Source of the DNA: an uncultured Rhodospirillales bacterium | GTDB taxonomy: Bacteria; Pseudomonadota; Alphaproteobacteria; ATCC43930; CGMCC-115725 | Assembly: GCA_903822185.1 (NCBI GenBank) | Contig: CAIJOA010000042.1 | Span: forward strand, 103,447-167,446 | DNA: 64,000 nucleotides | Direction: 5' to 3' | Made by a program: the position numbers and the translations under genes | Notes under the pieces: generated by a model | The model's database searches: none | What the model was told of the DNA's origin: nothing | Seen by the model: the letters and a program-made list of their open reading frames with translations, nothing else | Shown here: positions 63,701 through 64,000 of the stretch, one piece after another | How positions within the stretch are numbered: the stretch's first letter is position 1 | How the letters are laid out: each line of letters starts with the position of its first letter

Positions 63701-64000
63701 TGCCAAGCTGGACCAGCTTGCCGTCGCCGCCGTCACCGCCGGCGCCCCCGATCGCGACGCTGACGCCGGCACTGACCGCGATCGCGCCGCCACCATTGCC
63801 ACCGCCGCCGCCGACGCTTTGCGCGGCAATCGCCGACGCGTCGCTGCCGCCGGTCGAAAGCGAACCCGTGTTCGTCAGGAAGACTTGTCCGCCGCCGCCG
63901 CCGCCGCCGCCCTGGCCGCCGACCGAGAAGGGACCGCTGGCGCTGCCGCCATTGCCGCCGCCGCCGCCGATGCTTTGAGCTTGAAGCGCGAGTGAGCTGA
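57702..64000 (-). CDS. Giant glycine-rich repeat surface protein with PEP-CTERM signal (5' end missing)
   Basis: At least 2098 residues. The reading frame stays open to the right edge, so the N-terminus lies outside the window. Residues coded by about 60215-63985 contain 19 copies of AQS(I/V)GGGGG plus two degenerate ones, each followed by Gly/Asp-rich turns and a short VTNxGxIxTxGDxA strand segment, period near 85 residues. This is expected to fold as a right-handed beta-helix. A less repetitive Ala/Thr/Gly part follows (58100-59100). The C-terminus reads VPEPSTIAILLSAILGWYATEQRRRRK: a PEP motif, a hydrophobic helix and an Arg cluster, which is a PEP-CTERM sorting signal. The autotransporter barrel usual for this repeat type is absent. 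It would be an exported surface or matrix protein needing an exosortase, which is not in the window. Confidence 0.82.
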   Translation of the reverse strand, partial: SSLALQAQSIGGGGGNGGSASGPFSVGGQGGGGGGGGQVFLTNTGSLSTGGSDASAIAAQSVGGGGGNGGGAIAVSAGVSVAIGGAGGDGGDGKLVQLGSSGGTITTVGARARGILAQSVGGGGGNGGFDISISGGIGGAIAVGVGGKGGNGGDGGDVQVNNSSAITTQGLMAHGIEAQSVGGGGGDGGFSIAVAGSTGLTGTLAMGGAGGGGGNGGVVTATNSGDIGTNGGQAYGILAQSIGGGGGDGGFAIAGSFSAGGPVATLSIGAQGGDGGFASASTINNTGNISTIGDNAHGLFAQSIGGGGGAGGFSVAGTISDTGNLGLTFGGKGGTGNYADIASVTSGSSASIGSTTINTAGVHADGIVAQSIGGGGGDGGFAVTAGISGGTSLNFGFGGDGGAGGLGSTASVSNFSNITTTGSASDGVLAQSIGGGGGDGGFAIAGGLSDGGSGVSFTLGGKGVSGANAGLVNVLNDGKITTQQAASNGIVAQSIGGGGGSGGFAGSLTGGLGGDGAQLAMSVGGSGGGGGNGGQVQVTNNGIVKTLADSASAIIAQSIGGGGGDGGFSLAASFGNQPDAGNLSVAIGGKGGTGGKADEVDVTNTKLLTTAGDHSYGIFAQSIGGGGGNGGFAASGSLAPEPNSVQLSVSIGGAGGMGNDAGKVDIQNSGTIITGGDSATAVIAQSIGGGGGNGGFAVTATASGPGGTAGSISVGGNGAGAGNGGETDVNSSGVIKTAGANAIGIQAQSIGGGGGNGGLSVALNFGTTSADPEMQSTQVTVAVGGKGGAGGTGGAVNVTNVGHVTTAGEQAFGIQAQSVGGGGGDGGTSLAGSVLLGPSNGGPNTQMSIAVGGGGGTGNNGGAVVVNQSGGVTTSGDGATGIYAQSIGGGGGDGGASRAFTLALGPPCPPEDKECAAKNRALSLAIGGNGGGASDGGTVQVTNNGTILTTGADASGIVAQSVGGGGGMGGNGHIGAGGPGLAAVVLGRVDGQKSQTGFLKNLQIAVGGSAGSSGDGKLVTVDNTGNIITTGTTSFGIVAQSVGGGGGIGGDGDIGALGTVGIGGAGGAAGKGGDVNVTQNGNIITFGDGATAIIAQSVGGGGGMAGNVDRGLATSMEETGISVPGVNVGIGAAFGRSGGGGGDGGNVSVINNGSIQTSGAGANGIFAQSVGGGGGVASILGNTIDGHSILGWSGSVGGAGKAGTVTVNQTGNIVVTGDASTAIFAQSAGGTGAGGDVHITLDGQARATGINGTGIYAQSLGLGGNGSVTIDLASGSVVTGGTGLFAAGIHVDGGSTNTINNHGTISTLNGGNGVAILGGNGDEIVNNYGVITGGVDLGYGLNQFNNMAGSTFNVTNYAITPDSTLHNVSGATINVLNGGTLDNQNSSGGFTNDGTINVAVGGAVTTSNGLGLYIQNSGLTIVDGTWTQAESDFEGGQLKGLGTVNGTVINNANIGAGPAHSGLNAGVVGIDPLTFNGLVTGLGNYGGDIVFNGGLSIGNAGSSVANLNTTGAASPFSTDPNYYALGTGSVASVSAGNITFGATNTLFMDVSGAAADKITADNATLGGTLTVVPTAPTAGSYTLLQASGAGAGITGDFDIAQMLNTGNNSDLYLTRSNTANGYTATLRSTLTDYGVAVNSTFTQIGGKSPLPEGNGTAANALLTTLGSSATFATGGAGHDDGPGGNGGMGTSTNLVLGSGNSLAVATGGDGGFGTGNAPNGFGGIGGNASASAEMDGGTGTSTAIATGGKGGKAMDNDVGGKGGDSVAFSLALNGTGSVVANATATAGAGGDSVHGNGAQGGVANAVSSAISTGQANATATANGGAAGVGGNAPIGGGAATSTAIGTGTSGLATAIATTPGSIVNVRAQATGTVGGNAISAMQAATSIGGAVPVLQVPFNNAVANNGLAVGVGMPSAASVMAAVATLPNNAASFTPPSTFVAGAGLLAAVTPGGVMHSFDTKLDFTFAVPSGYGSTLTIGLLKGMAFNAGAFNTATDSLTLTITDNAALIFNTTFTSLLDAVTFFTDDVLTFNELFGTNDIGVDLVLSSAGNVGFQGNILVGTVPEPSTIAILLSAILGWYATEQRRRRKAGAAKTKAA
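60215..63985 (-). repeat. Array of AQS(I/V)GGGGG repeats within the giant protein gene
   Basis: Each repeat unit is about 250 bases and codes for one hydrophobic-Gly turn followed by a Gly-rich loop. The DNA repeats are imperfect (codon choice and spacer residues vary). This points to old duplication with divergence and not a recent expansion. Units near 60218-60480 are degenerate, with AQSLGLGG and AQSAGGTG in place of the consensus. Confidence 0.8.

Noticed and set aside
60215..63985. CRISPR-like or satellite repeat array
   Set aside because: The spacing is about 250 bases, the copies are imperfect, and the array lies within one continuous protein-coding frame.
58105..63995. Plus-strand open frames rich in Pro-Pro-Pro-Pro and Ala opposite the giant gene
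   Set aside because: They are the mirror of Gly-Gly-Gly-rich codons on the minus strand, which carries a continuous frame with a proper PEP-CTERM end.

Overview
The window is GC-rich chromosomal DNA from a bacterium, most likely an alphaproteobacterium. The grounds are a biuret hydrolase of the Rhizobium type, the four-gene ligase-associated DNA-repair module common in Rhizobiales and relatives, many NMT1/SsuA-type substrate-binding proteins (SBPs), and general stress and PepSY-like small proteins typical of that class. No rRNA, tRNA, transposase or CRISPR array was seen. No gene-free stretch exceeds about 300 bases.

Layout. (1) 1-1810: end of a flavin monooxygenase gene, biuret hydrolase and a GntR regulator. 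(2) 1807-7589: DNA-repair module pdeM, DEXH helicase, MBL exonuclease and ATP-dependent ligase, with a symmetric dyad between its two divergent halves. (3) 7645-9794: stress protein, small exported protein, CorA transporter. (4) 9798-23989: a catabolic region with an ABC importer, MarR regulator, dihydroxyphthalate-decarboxylase-like protein, small HTH-like protein, Rieske oxygenase, amidase, cupin, FAD monooxygenase, TauD-type oxygenase and a lone molybdenum hydroxylase large subunit. Three of its promoters share one near-palindromic operator. An IclR gene closes the region. (5) 24180-31743: a probable operon with two paralogous SBPs, two isopenicillin-N-synthase-like oxygenases, a carboxymuconolactone decarboxylase-like protein, an LLM flavin enzyme and one ABC transporter. 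(6) 31850-33024: encapsulated ferritin and encapsulin shell. (7) 33081-39343: two minus-strand SBPs (one TRAP type), a Rieske oxygenase, a class III CoA-transferase, an LLM monooxygenase and a 42-codon exported-peptide ORF. (8) 39435-47395: GntR regulator, ABC ATPase and permease, then a duplicated SBP plus Rieske pair and a third SBP. (9) 47403-49559: Tat-exported amidohydrolase and kelch protein. (10) 49670-53503: three overlapping genes that look like ZorA, ZorB and ZorC of Zorya anti-phage defence, with no ZorD helicase-nuclease. (11) 53639-57647: LysR regulator, glutathione transferase-like protein, FAD monooxygenase and nitronate monooxygenase-like enzyme. (12) 57702-64000: a giant glycine-rich repeat protein, cut by the window edge, ending in a PEP-CTERM signal instead of an autotransporter barrel.

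Most genes look like import and oxidative breakdown of aromatic or heterocyclic/amide compounds: SBPs capture them, three complete ABC importers bring them in, and Rieske, flavin, 2-oxoglutarate, molybdenum and amidase enzymes attack them. Each block has its own regulator. Exact substrates cannot be read from the sequence. The features most worth following up are the ZorD-less Zorya-like operon, the shared operator, and the duplicated SBP-Rieske pairs.
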